Below the pieces are notes generated by a model. That model saw only the letters and a list, made by a program, of their open reading frames with translations, did no database searches and was not told the origin of the DNA. This document shows positions 63,349 through 64,000 of a DNA stretch of 64,000 nucleotides, in pieces. This DNA comes from Pachyseris speciosa (lineage: Eukaryota > Cnidaria > Anthozoa > Scleractinia > Pachyseridae): NCBI GenBank assembly GCA_016490735.1, contig JAEMWC010000007.1, forward strand, positions 418,501 through 482,500, given 5' to 3'. The number at the start of each line of letters is the position of its first letter. Position 1 is the stretch's first letter. Both the position numbers and the translations under genes were made by a program.

Positions 63349-64000
63349 CTGAAGTTTTCAAAACAGGGCTCCTGGAGTCCATACTAACTCCTATTAGATG
63401 TCTCTCGCTGTTTTTTTTCTTTCTTGGGCGGGGCGGGGGAGCATGCTAACTACATTAATAATTAGAAGAAGAGATAGAAACTGTCCCTGACTTCAACTTT
63501 GCATTAAGGTCTTATTCCCGCTCTCCCCACCCTCCAGTTTTATTTGTCAGTTAGTTTCCACTCTCTCTCAAAGAAAGAAACGTGAATTTGAAGTCTTCTC
63601 GCGGTCAGTTAGCTCGCAATGACGTCGTTAGAGGTTGATTTTCCGTTGCCCTCCTAGAGCAGAGTATTCCTTAGGACATCATTAAGTCCAGTGAGGGGAA
63701 AAGTCTTGCGAGGTGCAGTGTCTGCCTCGTCTAATATCCTGCTGTGCAGTTGTTTGCTAAACGAGTACTTTGTTTACCCGGGCGGTCTGCTGGAACAATG
63801 CAGGGATATTGAGAGCTCTGCTTTGAGAGGTAACAAGTCTTTAGCCTCAGAAAGTAGGTGTCGGTGATTATTTCTAGGATCAGGGGGAGAAACTGGTGTA
63901 GAATTTGGAGCATGCTAAAGACTTAGTAAAAATGCTGTGGCTAGATTGTCGTCAACAGCTCCTCGCTAACACGGACAGTAAACATCCGGGACCTCATGAC
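63348..64000. repeat. Array unit 7, diverged and cut by window end
   Basis: Starts GCTGAAGTTTTCAAAACAGG. More substitutions than the inner units (for example CTTGGGCGGGGCGGGGGAGC, AATGACGTCGTTAGAGG). The poly-C run is reduced. The array edge decays first, as usual. Confidence 0.85.

Larger units (their letters stand above)
53781..64000. repeat. Tandem array of a ~1.58-kb unit
   Basis: Unit starts (GCTGGAGTTTTCAAAACAGG) fall at 53781, 55342, 56920, 58506, 60088, 61665 and 63247. Spacings are 1561, 1578, 1586, 1582, 1577 and 1582. Units are nearly identical by eye. At 63247 the unit restarts after 101 bp through an (AT)n run at 63283-63345, and a more diverged copy runs from 63348 past the window end. 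Each unit holds a poly-C run, a CTCGCAATGGCGTCG start-like word, splice-like signals and several short open frames. Confidence 0.95.

Noticed and set aside
1..64000. CRISPR array
   Set aside because: The repeats are microsatellites, a 41-bp minisatellite without unique spacers, and a 1.58-kb tandem array. None has the repeat-spacer layout, and the window is eukaryotic.

Overview
The window is non-coding-rich eukaryotic DNA, most likely from a cnidarian and probably a hexacorallian (stony coral or anemone). The evidence is the intron-bearing coding fragments, a calcium-binding EGF exon, a cnidarian-style fibrinogen-like exon, glycine-rich ALK/LTK-like domains, and a load of Penelope-like, DIRS, CR1/L2-like, Gypsy, hAT, Harbinger-like and Polinton-like elements. 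I see no operons, CRISPR arrays or bacterial genes. Almost every recognisable reading frame is a mobile-element protein or a broken host-gene fragment, so this is an accessory, repeat-dense region. Species assignment is inference.

Layout. 1-5.3 kb: a diverged inverted repeat of about 0.8-0.9 kb encloses a fibrinogen-like terminal exon, a fragment of a repetitive DNA-binding-like gene and two foldback elements. 5.8-7.4 kb: a MITE and a broken glycine-rich gene on the minus strand. 7.4-11 kb: a decayed two-gene DNA transposon (SWIM/YqaJ nuclease on plus, THAP/DDE transposase on minus). Its transposase gene is interrupted by a 301-bp element that carries a hammerhead ribozyme. 11.7-16.2 kb: a MITE, a zinc-finger gene fragment, an SGNH-type ORF1 fragment, a head-to-head Penelope-like element with a hammerhead, and a non-LTR reverse transcriptase. 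17.9-19.5 kb: a second non-LTR reverse transcriptase. 19.5-21.5 kb: fragments of Polinton/Maverick-type virion genes followed by a 197-bp palindrome. 22.4-24 kb: a third SWIM/YqaJ copy. 24.9-28.9 kb: a deleted Gypsy element with a Penelope-like element nested in it, flanked by a 12-bp duplication. 29-36 kb: MITE, palindromes, Penelope C-terminal fragment, tandem repeats and a tRNA-like gene set in a foldback. 37.5-38.9 kb: the better glycine-rich gene copy and a perfect 75-bp foldback. 39.8-47.6 kb: THAP fragment, fourth SWIM/YqaJ fragment, then the best two-gene transposon (41808-47626) with about 65-bp terminal inverted repeats, a TA duplication and a hAT element nested in the intron of its nuclease gene. 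47.8-53.7 kb: possible host exons, an EGF exon, a LINE end, a DIRS fragment and a minisatellite. 53.8-64 kb: a tandem array of a ~1.58-kb unit in at least seven copies.

How the parts fit. The most interesting system is the recurring pair of convergent genes: a SAP/SWIM/YqaJ nuclease-like protein and a THAP + DDE_Tnp_4 transposase, inside one set of terminal repeats. It occurs twice with the same architecture at clearly different sequence divergence, and the nuclease half occurs two more times. The second theme is self-cleaving RNA: one intact-looking hammerhead in a MITE-like element, two intact-looking Penelope hammerheads, and three eroded ones. No complete intact host gene is visible.
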